This document shows, piece after piece, positions 47,383 to 57,218 of a stretch of DNA of 64,000 nucleotides. Source of the DNA: Cupriavidus numazuensis (lineage in GTDB: Bacteria > Pseudomonadota > Gammaproteobacteria > Burkholderiales > Burkholderiaceae); NCBI RefSeq assembly GCF_905397435.1, contig NZ_CAJPVI010000009.1, positions 62,001-126,000 on the forward strand, written 5' to 3'. A model generated the notes under the pieces. The model saw only the letters and a list, made by a program, of their open reading frames with translations, had not been told where the DNA came from and ran no database searches. Both the position numbers and the translations under genes were made by a program. Each line of letters starts with the position of its first letter. Position 1 is the stretch's first letter.

Positions 47383-48015
47383 TTACCAGCCGCGGATCGA
47401 TGACGTTTGCGGCGCAGGCGCGTACGTGACGCTGCTGCCGGGTGCCGTGTCGAAGGGAGGAATGACCCGCACGCTGCCGAGCGGACGGATGACGAATGGC
47501 AGTACGTTGGCCGGATTGAACGCATCGGTCCAGGTGCCGTGCACGGCGCCGCTGGCGTCGATGGTGCCTTCCCAGTTGCCGGAGACACGGGTGCCGTCGT
47601 CGGACTCTTCCATCAGGAAGCTGCCGTCCTCCCACTCGCCCGCCAGCAGCCGCACGCCAGGCACGCCGTCGGCCGTATATTCGCCGCGCAGGCTGTCGCG
47701 CTCGTCGGGCTTGGGGCCAATGCGCAGACGCACCGGCTTGTCGCCGACCTTGCCTACGTAGACGGGAAGCTTCGCGAATTCCTGCCGGGGCGTCAGTAGC
47801 CCCGCAGTCGCGCCGGCGGACGGCGCCGTGTTGCGGCGCGCCTCGCCTTCGCGGATCGCCTCGTTCAGGCCGAGGTCGCCTGCCGTGGCAGCCGGGCCGG
47901 TCGACAACACGTTGTCATCGGCGGCCCGCGCCGGCATCGCCCCCGCAAGCGCCAGCGCGGCAGCCAGGCTGACGAGCGAAAGGCGCTGCAACGGGGTGCG
48001 ACGACGCATCAACAA
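47383..48015 (-). CDS. Exported protein, unknown
   Basis: A 210-residue protein with a signal peptide (1-31, ARA-AD) and no family I recognise. The mature part has a short helical region, then a beta-rich segment with repeated turns (GEYTADG, GEWEDGSF, SGNWEGTID, GTWTD) like a small beta-barrel or lipocalin-like fold. It starts three bases after the bktB stop, so it is probably co-transcribed; MRRR (48009) is an alternative start. Confidence 0.65.
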   Translation of the reverse strand: MLMRRRTPLQRLSLVSLAAALALAGAMPARAADDNVLSTGPAATAGDLGLNEAIREGEARRNTAPSAGATAGLLTPRQEFAKLPVYVGKVGDKPVRLRIGPKPDERDSLRGEYTADGVPGVRLLAGEWEDGSFLMEESDDGTRVSGNWEGTIDASGAVHGTWTDAFNPANVLPFVIRPLGSVRVIPPFDTAPGSSVTYAPAPQTSSIRGW

Positions 48016-48018
48016 GAC

Positions 48019-49203
48019 TCAGATGCGCTCGAAGATAGCAGCGATGCCCTGGCCGCCGCCGATGCACATCGTCACCAGCGCATAGCGGCCCTGCACGCGC
48101 TGCAGCTCATGCAACGCCTTGACCGTGATCAGCGCGCCGGTGGCACCGATCGGGTGGCCAAGCGAGATGCCGGAACCGTTCGGATTGACCTTGGCCGGAT
48201 CCAGGCCCAGCGCCTTGGTCACTGCGCAAGCCTGTGCAGCAAACGCTTCGTTGGCTTCGATCACGTCCAGGTCGGAGACCGACAGGCCAGCGCGCTCCAG
48301 CGCCTTCTTGGTCGCCGGCACCGGGCCGATACCCATGGTCTTCGGATCCACGCCAGCGTGGCCATACGACACCAGGCGAGCCAGCGGCTTCAGGCCGCGG
48401 CGCTCGGCTTCGGCGCGCTCCATCAGCACGACCGCGGCAGCGGCGTCATTCAGGCCGGAGGCATTGCCCGCGGTCACGGTGCCGTTTTCCTTGACGAAGA
48501 CCGGCTTGAGCTTGGTCATGTCGTCAATCGTGGCGTCGTGGCGCACGTGCTCGTCGGTGTCGAAGCTCACCTCGCCCTTGCGGCTCTTGAGCGTCACCGG
48601 AACGATCTGGTCCTTGAAGTAACCGGCCTTGATCGCGGCCGACGCGCGGCGGTGCGACTCCAGCGCGGCCTCGTCCTGCTGGCTGCGCGTGATGTCGTAT
48701 TCCTTGGCCACGTTCTCGGCCGTGACACCCATGTGGATGCGGTGGAACGGGTCATGCAGCGCGCCGAGCATCATGTCGACCATGGTGGCATCGCCCATGC
48801 GCGCGCCCCAGCGGGCTGCGGGCGCCAGGTACGGCGCGCGGCTCATGCTTTCCGCACCGCCGCCAATGGCGATGTCAGCGTCGCCGAGCAGAATGGTCTG
48901 CGCGGCGCTGACGATGGCCTGCAGGCCCGAGCCGCACAGGCGGTTCACGGTCAGCGCAGGTGCGTTGATCGTCACACCGCCATCGACGGCCGCCACGCGG
49001 CCCAGATACATGTCGCGCGGCTCGGTCTGAATCACGTTACCGAACACCACGTGACCAACATCGTCGCCCGACACCTGAGCGCGGGCCAGCGCCTCGCGCA
49101 CCACCAGTGCACCCAGCTGGGTGGGTGCCATGTCCTTCAGGCTGCCGCCGAAAGTGCCGATTGCCGTACGTACACCACTCACTACCACGACTTCACGCGT
49201 CAT
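48019..49203 (-). CDS. bktB: Beta-ketothiolase BktB
   Basis: A 394-residue biosynthetic thiolase that accepts C4-C6 acyl-CoA and supplies 3-ketovaleryl-CoA for PHBV copolymer. Active residues are Cys90 (NRLCGSG), His350 (LGHPIGATG) and Cys380 (MCIGGGQG). Size and sequence match C. necator BktB closely, from memory. Start 49203 (MTREVVV) has GGAGA upstream; a -10-like TATACT lies on the minus strand at 49242-49237. It is the main alternative to PhaA in this cluster. Confidence 0.95.
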   Translation of the reverse strand: MTREVVVVSGVRTAIGTFGGSLKDMAPTQLGALVVREALARAQVSGDDVGHVVFGNVIQTEPRDMYLGRVAAVDGGVTINAPALTVNRLCGSGLQAIVSAAQTILLGDADIAIGGGAESMSRAPYLAPAARWGARMGDATMVDMMLGALHDPFHRIHMGVTAENVAKEYDITRSQQDEAALESHRRASAAIKAGYFKDQIVPVTLKSRKGEVSFDTDEHVRHDATIDDMTKLKPVFVKENGTVTAGNASGLNDAAAAVVLMERAEAERRGLKPLARLVSYGHAGVDPKTMGIGPVPATKKALERAGLSVSDLDVIEANEAFAAQACAVTKALGLDPAKVNPNGSGISLGHPIGATGALITVKALHELQRVQGRYALVTMCIGGGQGIAAIFERI

Positions 49204-49301
49204 GCTTCGTCTCCATGAGGTTATGTTGCGGTGCACAGTATAGCGGCATCGCGACGGAATCGAACGGTCGTACTTTTACTTAAGGGCAGCAGAAGCCTGC
49301 A

Positions 49302-50660
49302 TCAGAGCTCGCCCCACAGGTCGTGACCATCAGCGCCAGTGATCTTCACCTGAACGAAATCCCCTGCGCGATAGCGCTGCGACGGCTTGGCCGGCGGCGC
49401 GATATAGACCAGGCCGTCGATTTCCGGTGCATCCGCCGAAGAGCGGCCGATGCCGCCGTCCTGGTTCACCTCGTCGATCAGCACGCGCAGGGTCTGGCCA
49501 ACCTTGCGCTGCAGGCGGCGTGCGGAGACTTCCTCGGCCACCTCCATGAAGCGCGCGCGGCGTTCCTCGCGGACTTCATCGGGCAAGGCGCCCGGCAGGT
49601 CGTTAGCCGTGGCGCCTTCCACCGGGGAATAGGCAAAGCAGCCCACGCGGTCGAGTTCGGCTTCGGCGATGAAGTCGAGCAGCGTCTGGAACTCTGCCTC
49701 GGTCTCGCCGGGGAAGCCGGCAATGAAGGTGCTGCGGATCGTCAGGTCCGGGCACACCTCGCGCCAGGCGCGGATGCGGTCCAGTGTCTTCTCGGCATTG
49801 GCCGGACGCTTCATGCGCTTGAGCACATCCGGGTGCGCGTGCTGCAGCGGCACATCCAGGTACGGCAGTACATGGCCGCCGTTCATCAGCGGGATGATCT
49901 CGTCGACGTGCGGGTACGGGTACACGTAGTGCAGACGCACCCACGCACCGTACTGGGCCGCCAGTTCGCCCAGCGCCGCAACCAGTTCGGTCATGCGGGT
50001 CTTGAGCGGACGGCCGTTCCAGAAGCCGGTACGGTACTTCACGTCCACGCCGTACGCGCTGGTGTCCTGCGAGATCACCAGCAGTTCCTTGACGCCGGCC
50101 TTGAACAGGTTCTCGGCTTCCAGCATGACTTCGGCGACTGGACGCGACACCAGGTCGCCACGCATCGACGGGATGATGCAGAACGAGCAGCGGTGATTGC
50201 AGCCTTCGGAAATCTTCAGGTAGGCGTAGTGCTTGGGCGTCAGCTTGATGCCCGCCGCCGGCACCAGGTCGGTGAACGGGTCATGCGGCTTGGGCAGATG
50301 CGTGTGCACCGCCTGCATCACTTCGCCGAGCGCGTGCGGGCCGGTCACGGCCAGCACCTTCGGGTGCACCGACGACACGATGTCGTGCCCCGCCGCATCC
50401 TTCTTCGCCCCCAGGCAGCCGGTCACGATGACCTTGCCATTCTCGGTCAGCGCCTCGCCAATCGCGTCGAGGCTCTCCTGCACGGCTTCGTCGATGAAGC
50501 CGCAGGTGTTGACCACGACCAGGTCGGCACCGTCATAGGTACCGCTGATCGCGTAACCCTCGGCGCGCAGCTGGGTGATGATCTGCTCGGAGTCGACCAA
50601 AGCCTTGGGGCAGCCAAGCGAAACGAAACCCACACGCGGGCTTTGGTCTTTCTGGGTCAT
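49302..50660 (-). CDS. rimO: Ribosomal protein uS12 methylthiotransferase RimO
   Basis: A 452-residue radical-SAM enzyme that adds a methylthio group to Asp88 of ribosomal protein S12. The N-terminal MTTase domain holds Cys in SLGCPKA, NTCGFID and VTGCLG; the radical-SAM cluster is CNHRCSFC; a TRAM domain ends the protein. ATG 50660 (MTQKDQS) is preferred to the GTG at 50681. The region upstream forms nested inverted repeats (50716-50776). Confidence 0.95.
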   Translation of the reverse strand: MTQKDQSPRVGFVSLGCPKALVDSEQIITQLRAEGYAISGTYDGADLVVVNTCGFIDEAVQESLDAIGEALTENGKVIVTGCLGAKKDAAGHDIVSSVHPKVLAVTGPHALGEVMQAVHTHLPKPHDPFTDLVPAAGIKLTPKHYAYLKISEGCNHRCSFCIIPSMRGDLVSRPVAEVMLEAENLFKAGVKELLVISQDTSAYGVDVKYRTGFWNGRPLKTRMTELVAALGELAAQYGAWVRLHYVYPYPHVDEIIPLMNGGHVLPYLDVPLQHAHPDVLKRMKRPANAEKTLDRIRAWREVCPDLTIRSTFIAGFPGETEAEFQTLLDFIAEAELDRVGCFAYSPVEGATANDLPGALPDEVREERRARFMEVAEEVSARRLQRKVGQTLRVLIDEVNQDGGIGRSSADAPEIDGLVYIAPPAKPSQRYRAGDFVQVKITGADGHDLWGEL

Positions 50661-50715
50661 TGATTCGGAAGGATTTTTCACGGGGAATGCGAATGTGGGG
50701 CAAGCGGGGCGGAGT

Positions 50716-50776
50716 ATATCGGGTTATCCCGACGGATGTCGGGCAAGGCCGCCAGGCGCTGCAAGTAACCCGATAT
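50716..50776. repeat. Nested inverted repeat upstream of rimO
   Basis: ATATCGGGTTA (50716-50726) pairs with TAACCCGATAT (50766-50776) and inside it CCCGAC pairs with GTCGGG (50728-50743). A further CCGTTTG / CAAACGG hairpin lies at 50782-50802. On the minus strand this is the leader of rimO or the end of the dusC message. Confidence 0.6.
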
Positions 50777-50841
50777 TTTAACCGTTTGCCGCGATCAAAC
50801 GGCGCCTGAGGCGACACACGGCAGGACTTGAGACCCGGACG

Positions 50842-51816
50842 CTATGCTGGAGCCAGCCCCGGCGTGGCATCAGAGGCACTCTGCAACACCTGGGCGATCT
50901 GCGCCGAATCCTGGATCCTGCGGATGGCATCGTGCAGCACCGTGGCTTGCGGCCAGGTCCGCTTGAGGTAGCTGAGCCACAATTTCACCCGTCCATGCTC
51001 ATGGCAGGAAGAGATCCGGTCATGCAGCTTCCTGAGGTAAGCCGCAATCTGCTGCAGCACCAGCGGCCAATCGGCATCCGATGGCGTGCTGTCCATCAGG
51101 CCTCGGATGCGCAGCGCCAGGAAGGGATCCGATACCGCGCCGCGCCCGATCATCACATCGGCGCAGCCACTAACCGCGCGGCAACGCTCCCAATCAGCAA
51201 CGGACCAAACATCGCCGTTGGCAATGACGGGGATATCGACAGTGTCGGCGATGCGAGCGATCCATTCCCAGTGCGCCGGTGGCCGGTAGCCGTGATCACG
51301 CGTGCGGGCGTGCACCACCAGCGACGCCGCCCCGCCCTCCGCCAGCGCCGTGGCACAGTCGAGCGCCAGGGCGGTATCCGAAACCCCAAGCCGCATCTTG
51401 GCTGTGACCGGGATATGTGCCGGGACCGCCTCGCGCACTGCGGAAACGATGTCATGCAACTGCTCGGGATGCGCCAGCAGCATCGCACCGCCGCCGTGCC
51501 GGTTAACGACCTTGGCCGGACAACCGAAGTTCAGGTCGATGCCATGCGGCGACAGGGTCGCCGCATAACTCGCATTGCGTGCCAGCCACTCGGGATCACT
51601 GCCGAGCAACTGGATCACCATCGGCGTGCCGCTCGGCGTATGGCCGCCCAGCAGGATCTCGGGGGTATCGCGCTCGTAGACGCGCGGCGGAAGCAGCGAG
51701 CCCGTCACCCGCACGAACTCGGACACGCAACCGTCATAGCCTCCCAGGCCGGTCAGCACGTCGCGCAGCACATAGTCGGCGAGCCCCTCCATCGGGGCGA
51801 GGAACAGCCGGCTCAT
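50842..51816 (-). CDS. dusC: tRNA-dihydrouridine(16) synthase DusC
   Basis: A 324-residue FMN enzyme reducing U16 in tRNA. The LAPMEGLADY start, NFGCPAKVVNRHGGGAML (catalytic Cys) and VIANGDVW, MIGRGAVSDP blocks are typical. The GCPAK-VNRHGGG pattern and overall match favour DusC over DusA/B. ATG 51816 is used; GTG 51822 is in frame. It runs toward rimO. Confidence 0.88.
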   Translation of the reverse strand: MSRLFLAPMEGLADYVLRDVLTGLGGYDGCVSEFVRVTGSLLPPRVYERDTPEILLGGHTPSGTPMVIQLLGSDPEWLARNASYAATLSPHGIDLNFGCPAKVVNRHGGGAMLLAHPEQLHDIVSAVREAVPAHIPVTAKMRLGVSDTALALDCATALAEGGAASLVVHARTRDHGYRPPAHWEWIARIADTVDIPVIANGDVWSVADWERCRAVSGCADVMIGRGAVSDPFLALRIRGLMDSTPSDADWPLVLQQIAAYLRKLHDRISSCHEHGRVKLWLSYLKRTWPQATVLHDAIRRIQDSAQIAQVLQSASDATPGLAPA

Positions 51817-52044
51817 GGTCACAACCGAACCAGCGCGGATGCGCCGGAATCAGAGGCAGGCAGATTGGAACAGGGGAAGCTGGAAGGCATGGGGAAATCG
51901 CGCTGCAGGCGAGTCCGCAAGATGAGCCGCCAGTTCAGAAGGGGCGCATTTTACCTGCTTGGGCGCCGCCCCGCAGAACACCCGAATTGCGCGAGGGTCG
52001 CGGGTGGCAAGATGACGGACCGGGCGGTCCGCCACCGCTATGTC

Positions 52045-52596
52045 TTACTTCTTGTCCGGCTGGTTGAACGGGAACGTCCCGAACATATTCTTGGCCTGGT
52101 TCTGCATCTGCTCTTGCATCTGCACGAACAGGTTCTTGCTCTGCTCGATGTAGTTGCTCATCATGCCCTGCATCATCGGCCCCTGCATGTTCATGAACTG
52201 GGACCACATGTCAGGGCTGAAGGCCTCGCCGGAATACAGGCCCTTGGAGTTCTCGGCCAGCTTGTTCTGGATGTCGATGAAGGCCTGGATGTTCTTTTCC
52301 AGGTAAGTCCCCATCATGCCCTGCATGGCATGGCCGTAGAAGCGGATGATCTGCGACAGCATCGCGCTCGAGAACATCGGCACGCCGCCGGTTTCTTCTT
52401 CCAGGATGATCTGCAGCAGGATGCTGCGCGTGAGTTCATCACCGGACTTGGCATCGACGACCTTGAATTCCTCGGAATCCATGACCAGTTGCTTCACGTC
52501 GGCCAGCGTGATGTAGGTGCTGGTCTGGGTGTCGTAGAGCCTGCGATTCGGATATTTCTTGATCAACCGCTCTGCGCCTTTTTTACTCGTGGCCAT
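52045..52596 (-). CDS. phaR: Polyhydroxyalkanoate synthesis repressor PhaR
   Basis: A 183-residue repressor that binds DNA and PHB and controls phasin genes. The N-terminal PHB_acc_N domain shows RLIKKYPNRRLYDT and TYITLADVKQLV; the central acc domain and a Met/Gln-rich helical C terminus follow. Length equals C. necator PhaR, from memory. Start 52596 gives MATSKKGAERL. A 20-bp palindrome lies 37 bases upstream. Confidence 0.95.
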   Translation of the reverse strand: MATSKKGAERLIKKYPNRRLYDTQTSTYITLADVKQLVMDSEEFKVVDAKSGDELTRSILLQIILEEETGGVPMFSSAMLSQIIRFYGHAMQGMMGTYLEKNIQAFIDIQNKLAENSKGLYSGEAFSPDMWSQFMNMQGPMMQGMMSNYIEQSKNLFVQMQEQMQNQAKNMFGTFPFNQPDKK

Positions 52597-52633
52597 CGGT
52601 GCTCTGTCCTCTTGTGGTCGCTGATGGGCGCTG

Positions 52634-52653
52634 CTGCACCGCATGCGGTGCAG
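52634..52653. promoter_or_regulatory. Perfect 20-bp palindrome, candidate PhaR operator
   Basis: CTGCACCGCATGCGGTGCAG is perfectly self-complementary. It sits 38 bases before the phaR start codon. PhaR is known to repress its own gene and prefers TGC/GCA-rich dyads, so autoregulation is the natural reading. Confidence 0.6.
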
Positions 52654-52870
52654 TGCGCAAACCGGTAGTGCCGGGCCATTCAGAAAGGTCTTGAAAAGTT
52701 ACTATGTGCGCACTCGGTGACATTGCCGCCAACTGCACATCGCCCTCGCCCCCGCGAAGGCTGCACGACGCACGACAATGGTGCCGGTCGTACCGCTGCC
52801 CTGATTCTATGCCCAACAAAGCACTAAGGAAAGACAGGCGGCTTAAGGAAAACCCGCACGCACAAATGGA

Positions 52871-52894
52871 TTGCGGGCCCCGAAGGGCCCGCAA
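52871..52894 (-). terminator. Hairpin after phaB
   Basis: TTGCGGGCCC / GGGCCCGCAA with a TTCG tetraloop on the minus strand, about 77 bases past the phaB stop. A very stable stem but a weak T tract, so it may terminate only partly. Confidence 0.65.
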
Positions 52895-52971
52895 AACGTC
52901 CACGCAAACCGCTTGTGCGCCGCGCTGGCTGCACCGCAAAAACCGTGCGCCCGCGCAGCACGCAGCGTCGA

Positions 52972-53712
52972 TCAGCCCATGTGCAGGCCGCCGTTCAGCG
53001 AGAAGTCCGCACCGGTGGAGAAGCCCGATTCCTCGGACGACAGCCACGCGCAGATGGACGCGATTTCCGACGGCTCACCCAGGCGCTTGACCGGGATGGT
53101 GCCGACGATCTTGTCCAGCACGTCCTGGCGGATGGACTTGACCATGTCGGTGGCAATGTAGCCCGGCGAAACCGTGTTCACCGTCACACCCTTCGTCGCC
53201 ACTTCCTGTGCCAGAGCCATGGTGAAGCCGTGCAGGCCGGCCTTGGCGGTGGAGTAGTTGGTCTGGCCGAACTGGCCCTTCTGCCCGTTCACCGACGAGA
53301 TATTGACGATGCGGCCCCAGCCACGATCGACCATGCCGTCGATGACCTGCTTGGTCACGTTGAACAGCGAGGTCAGGTTGGTGTCGATCACCGCGTCCCA
53401 GTCGGCGCGCGTCATCTTGCGGAACACCACGTCACGCGTGATGCCCGCATTGTTGATCAGCACATCGACCTCGCCGACTTCGGCCTTGACCTTGTCGAAC
53501 GCAGTCTTGGTCGAGTCCCAGTCGGCCACGTTGCCCTCGGAGGCAACGAAGTCGAAACCGAGCGCCTTCTGCTGCTCGATCCACCGCTCGCGGCGCGGCG
53601 AGTTCGGGCCGCAGCCCGCTACCACGCGAAAGCCATCCTTGGCGAGACGTTGGCAGATCGCGGTTCCGATGCCGCCCATACCGCCGGTCACATATGCAAT
53701 GCGCTGAGTCAT
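52972..53712 (-). CDS. phaB: Acetoacetyl-CoA reductase (NADPH) PhaB1
   Basis: A 246-residue short-chain dehydrogenase making (R)-3-hydroxybutyryl-CoA. The NADPH motif is GGMGGIG (10-16), and the catalytic triad is Ser140, Tyr153, Lys157 (TNYSTAKAGL). Third gene of phaC-phaA-phaB, starting 76 bases after phaA. Confidence 0.97.
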   Translation of the reverse strand: MTQRIAYVTGGMGGIGTAICQRLAKDGFRVVAGCGPNSPRRERWIEQQKALGFDFVASEGNVADWDSTKTAFDKVKAEVGEVDVLINNAGITRDVVFRKMTRADWDAVIDTNLTSLFNVTKQVIDGMVDRGWGRIVNISSVNGQKGQFGQTNYSTAKAGLHGFTMALAQEVATKGVTVNTVSPGYIATDMVKSIRQDVLDKIVGTIPVKRLGEPSEIASICAWLSSEESGFSTGADFSLNGGLHMG

Positions 53713-53788
53713 GTCTGCTCCTTGATTGGCTCTTCGTTATCTTCGCCTGACCACGCAAATGGCTGCGCGGCCAGGCACATCCCATCAA

Positions 53789-54970
53789 TTAATTGCGCTC
53801 GACTGCCAGCGCCACACCCATGCCGCCACCGATACACAGCGAGGCGAGCCCCTTCTTCGCGTCGCGGCGCTTCATCTCATGCAGCAGCGTCACCAGGATA
53901 CGGCAGCCCGACGCACCGATCGGGTGACCGATGGCAATGGCGCCGCCGTTCACGTTGACCTTGGACGTGTCCCAGCCCATCTGCTGGTGCACGGCCAGAG
54001 CCTGCGCGGCGAAGGCTTCGTTGATTTCCATCAGGTCCAGGTCGCCCACGCCCCAGCCTGCACGCGACAGGCAGCGCTTGGATGCCGGCACCGGGCCCAT
54101 GCCCATGACCTTCGGGTCCACGCCGGCATTGGCGTAGGCCTTGATCGTGGCCAGCGGGGTCAGGCCCAGTTCCTTGGCCTTGGCGGCCGACATCACCACC
54201 ACTGCGGCAGCACCGTCGTTGATGCCCGAGGCATTGGCCGCGGTCACCGTGCCGGCCTTATCGAAGGCGGGCTTCAGGCCGGACATGCTGTCCATCGTGG
54301 CGCCCTGTCGGACGAACTCATCCGTCTTGAACGCCACCGGGTCACCCTTGCGCTGCGGAATCAACACCGGGACGATTTCATCATCGAACTTGCCGGCCTT
54401 CTGCGCAGCTTCGGCCTTGTTTTGCGAGGCCACGGCGAACTCGTCCTGCGCTTCGCGCGTGATGCCATACTCCTTGGCCACGTTTTCCGCGGTGATGCCC
54501 ATGTGGTACTGGTTGTACACGTCCCACAGGCCGTCGACGATCATCGTGTCGACCAGCTTGGCGTCGCCCATGCGGAAGCCATCGCGCGAGCCCGGCAGCA
54601 CGTGCGGTGCTGCGCTCATGTTCTCCTGACCACCGGCCACGACGATCTCGGCTTCGCCGGCGAGGATGGCGTTGGCGGCCAGCATCACGGCCTTCAGGCC
54701 CGAGCCGCACACCTTGTTGATGGTCATGGCCGGCACCGACGACGGCAGGCCCGCCTTGATGGATGCCTGGCGCGCCGGGTTCTGGCCCGAACCGGCCGTG
54801 AGCACCTGGCCCATGATCACTTCGCTGACCTGTTCCGGCTTCACGCCTGCACGCTCCAGTGCGGCCTTGATGGCAATCGCGCCCAGTTCCGGGGCGGGAA
54901 TCTTCGCGAGCGAACCGCCAAACTTGCCAACGGCGGTACGGGCGGCGGAAACGATGACGATATCGGTCAT
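53789..54970 (-). CDS. phaA: Acetyl-CoA acetyltransferase PhaA
   Basis: A 393-residue thiolase condensing two acetyl-CoA to acetoacetyl-CoA. Active residues are Cys88 (NKVCGSG), His349 (IGHPIGASG) and Cys379 (LCIGGGMG). Start 54970 ([10 protein letters not shown]) has GAGAGG upstream. It lies 71 bases after phaC and supplies PhaB. Confidence 0.97.
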   Translation of the reverse strand: MTDIVIVSAARTAVGKFGGSLAKIPAPELGAIAIKAALERAGVKPEQVSEVIMGQVLTAGSGQNPARQASIKAGLPSSVPAMTINKVCGSGLKAVMLAANAILAGEAEIVVAGGQENMSAAPHVLPGSRDGFRMGDAKLVDTMIVDGLWDVYNQYHMGITAENVAKEYGITREAQDEFAVASQNKAEAAQKAGKFDDEIVPVLIPQRKGDPVAFKTDEFVRQGATMDSMSGLKPAFDKAGTVTAANASGINDGAAAVVVMSAAKAKELGLTPLATIKAYANAGVDPKVMGMGPVPASKRCLSRAGWGVGDLDLMEINEAFAAQALAVHQQMGWDTSKVNVNGGAIAIGHPIGASGCRILVTLLHEMKRRDAKKGLASLCIGGGMGVALAVERN

Positions 54971-55041
54971 TTGGAGTCCTCTCAATGAATATCTTGGGGG
55001 TCAGCGGGCAGGTCCCGGAATAGCGGGACCGCTCGCAAGAG

Positions 55042-56817
55042 TCATGCCTTGGCCTTGACGTAACGGCCCGGCGCGGGTTCGATGGCAGCGTAACGCTTGC
55101 TGCCGTATTCGGTCGGTGCGGCACGCTTGGCGCCGGCCTGCTTGCCCAGCCACGTCATCCAGTCCGGCCACCAGCTGCCATGGTGTTCCTCGGCACCGGC
55201 CAGCCAGTCTTGCGCCGATTCCGGCAGCGCATCGTTGGTCCAGTGGCTGCGCTTTTTCTTGGCGGGCGGGTTGATGACACCGGCAATGTGCCCCGACGCG
55301 CCGAGCACGAAGCGCAGGTCGTTCTTGAGCAAGGTGGTCGACGCATACGCGGCCGTCCACGGCACGATGTGGTCCTCGCGCGAGCCGTAGATATAGGTCG
55401 GCACGTTGATGGCGCTAAGGTCGACCGGCTCGTTGCACACGGTCAGCTTGCCCGGCTCCTTCAGCTCGTTCTGCAGATAGGTGTGGCGCAGGTACCAGCA
55501 ATACCACGGCCCCGGCAGGTTGGTGGCGTCGCCGTTCCAGAACAGCAGGTCGAACGGCACCGGCGTGTTGCCCTTCAGGTAGTTGTCGACCACGTAGTTC
55601 CAGACCAGGTCGTTCGGGCGCAGGAACGAGAACGTATTGGCCAGTTCCACGCCGCGCAGCAACCCGCCAGACGCGCCGCCGAGCGTGGCTTCGCGCAACT
55701 GCACGTGGGGCTCGTCGACGAATACGTCAAGGATGCCGGTATCGGTGAAGTCCAGCAGCGTGGTCAGCAGCGTCAGGCTGGCCACCGGGTGTTCGCCACG
55801 CGCGGCCAGCACGGCCAGCGCGGTCGAAATGATGGTCCCACCCACGCAGAAGCCAAGCGTGTTGATCTTGTCCTGGCCGCTGATATCGCGCACCACTTCG
55901 ATGGCGCGGATGGCCGCGTTCTCGATGTAGTCATCCCACGTGCATCCCGCCATGCTGGCATCCGGGTTGCGCCACGACACCAGGAACACGGTATGGCCCT
56001 GCTCCACAGCGTACCGCACCAGCGAGCCTTCCGGCTGCAGGTCGAGGATGTAGAACTTGTTGATGCAAGGCGGCACCAGCAGCAGCGGACGCGTATAGAC
56101 CTTGTCCGTCAGCGGCTTGTATTGCAGCAGCTGGAAGAATTCGTTTTCGAAGACCACCGCGCCTTCGGTGACGGCCATGTTGCGGCCGACTTCGAATGCG
56201 GTCTCGTCGGTCTGCGAAATCTTGCCGCGCGTCAGGTCCTCGAGCATGTTCCGCATGCCGGCACGCAGCGATTCCCCGCGCGACTCGATCAAGCGGTTCT
56301 GGGCATCGGGATTCGTCGCCAGGAAATTGGCCGGCGACATCGCATCGACCCATTGCGACACGGCGAAGCGGATACGCTGGCGGGTCTTGGGATCCGCCTC
56401 GACGGCCTCGGCCAGTTCCGTCAGGGCGCGCGCATTGAGCAGGTAGAACGCCGCGGTGTAGCGGTACGGCGCGTTCTTGTGCCAGGCCTCGCTGGCAAAG
56501 CGCCGATCGTGGAGCTTGCCCGCGGATTCGGTATCGCCACCCGCCAGGCCGCGCCACAGTTCCGTGAAGTCGCGCATGTAGCGCTGCTGGATTTCCGCGA
56601 GCTGGGCCGGGTCGATCTTGACGCCCGCAAGCGGGCTAGCCGCGAAGGCCTCGAAACCCGGAAAACCACCGGGGATCGTGCCGCCGTTGCCCTCAGGGCC
56701 TTGCCACTGACGGGACCACTCCAGCCACGTTGCTGGATCCAATGGCCCCGGCGGGAACATGAACGGTTGGGACTTGCCTTCCGTTGAGGAAGCTGCCGCA
56801 CCTTTGCCGGTCGCCAT
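55042..56817 (-). CDS. phaC: Class I poly(3-hydroxyalkanoate) synthase PhaC
   Basis: A 591-residue polymerase joining (R)-3-hydroxyacyl-CoA into PHB on the granule surface. The variable N-terminal region (about 1-200) is followed by the alpha/beta-hydrolase domain with nucleophile Cys324 in GFCVGGT, Asp482 (REDH) and His510 (SGHIAG). Compared with remembered C. necator PhaC (589 residues) it has a longer N-terminal Gly/Pro-rich insert (GGTIPGGFPGFEAF) and is three residues shorter before LLRG. It leads the phaC-phaA-phaB operon. Confidence 0.97.
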   Translation of the reverse strand: MATGKGAAASSTEGKSQPFMFPPGPLDPATWLEWSRQWQGPEGNGGTIPGGFPGFEAFAASPLAGVKIDPAQLAEIQQRYMRDFTELWRGLAGGDTESAGKLHDRRFASEAWHKNAPYRYTAAFYLLNARALTELAEAVEADPKTRQRIRFAVSQWVDAMSPANFLATNPDAQNRLIESRGESLRAGMRNMLEDLTRGKISQTDETAFEVGRNMAVTEGAVVFENEFFQLLQYKPLTDKVYTRPLLLVPPCINKFYILDLQPEGSLVRYAVEQGHTVFLVSWRNPDASMAGCTWDDYIENAAIRAIEVVRDISGQDKINTLGFCVGGTIISTALAVLAARGEHPVASLTLLTTLLDFTDTGILDVFVDEPHVQLREATLGGASGGLLRGVELANTFSFLRPNDLVWNYVVDNYLKGNTPVPFDLLFWNGDATNLPGPWYCWYLRHTYLQNELKEPGKLTVCNEPVDLSAINVPTYIYGSREDHIVPWTAAYASTTLLKNDLRFVLGASGHIAGVINPPAKKKRSHWTNDALPESAQDWLAGAEEHHGSWWPDWMTWLGKQAGAKRAAPTEYGSKRYAAIEPAPGRYVKAKA

Positions 56818-57218
56818 GATGTAATTGTCTCTCTGCCGTCACTATGTCAGACCGGCTCCGGGACATTGCCCTGGCCGGCACTTATGCATCTGGAGACGCA
56901 ATCCGGATGGACCTGGCGCGACGCCTCCGACCAAGGCGCCCAGGACTGCAGCTTGCAGCTATCCCTTCCATCTGGATAACGTCCCCCGTCCGGTTCGCAC
57001 CGCAATCTGGCTGGCAGCGCCATGCGGTATGCTTGCCGGCAAAACAAAGGAATCTATTGGGATTCCGCAACATTCGAGGTCATTGTTGCCTTGCAATGTA
57101 CGCGCTGTCAATGCAGAAAACCGCGTCGGCGCACCGGCCCGGAAAACCTACCCCACGGTAGCGGACCCGCGGGGCTGAACACCAGCGCGAAAGCCTACCT
57201 GCGAAGGATGAAAGTTTC
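56818..57218. other. phaC upstream region
   Basis: 401 bases without a gene. It holds the phaC promoter (57082-57111) and a leader of roughly 260 bases whose role is unclear. On the other side the plus strand leads into a small membrane protein gene with a GAAGGA site 12 bases before the ATG. Confidence 0.7.
57082..57111 (-). promoter_or_regulatory. phaC promoter (sigma-70 type)
   Basis: On the minus strand TTGACA (57111-57106) and AACAAT (57087-57082) are 18 bases apart, with TTGCAAGGC just before the -10. This arrangement matches the phaCAB promoter described for C. necator H16, from memory, including the non-consensus AACAAT. Confidence 0.85.

Larger units (their letters stand above)
52597..52971. 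other. phaB-phaR intergenic region
   Basis: The 375 bases hold no gene. From the phaB side it contains a strong TTCG-loop hairpin (52871-52894), then about 200 bases without clear signals, then a perfect palindrome (52634-52653) and the phaR start. A promoter for phaR must lie here; no convincing -35/-10 pair was found. Confidence 0.6.
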
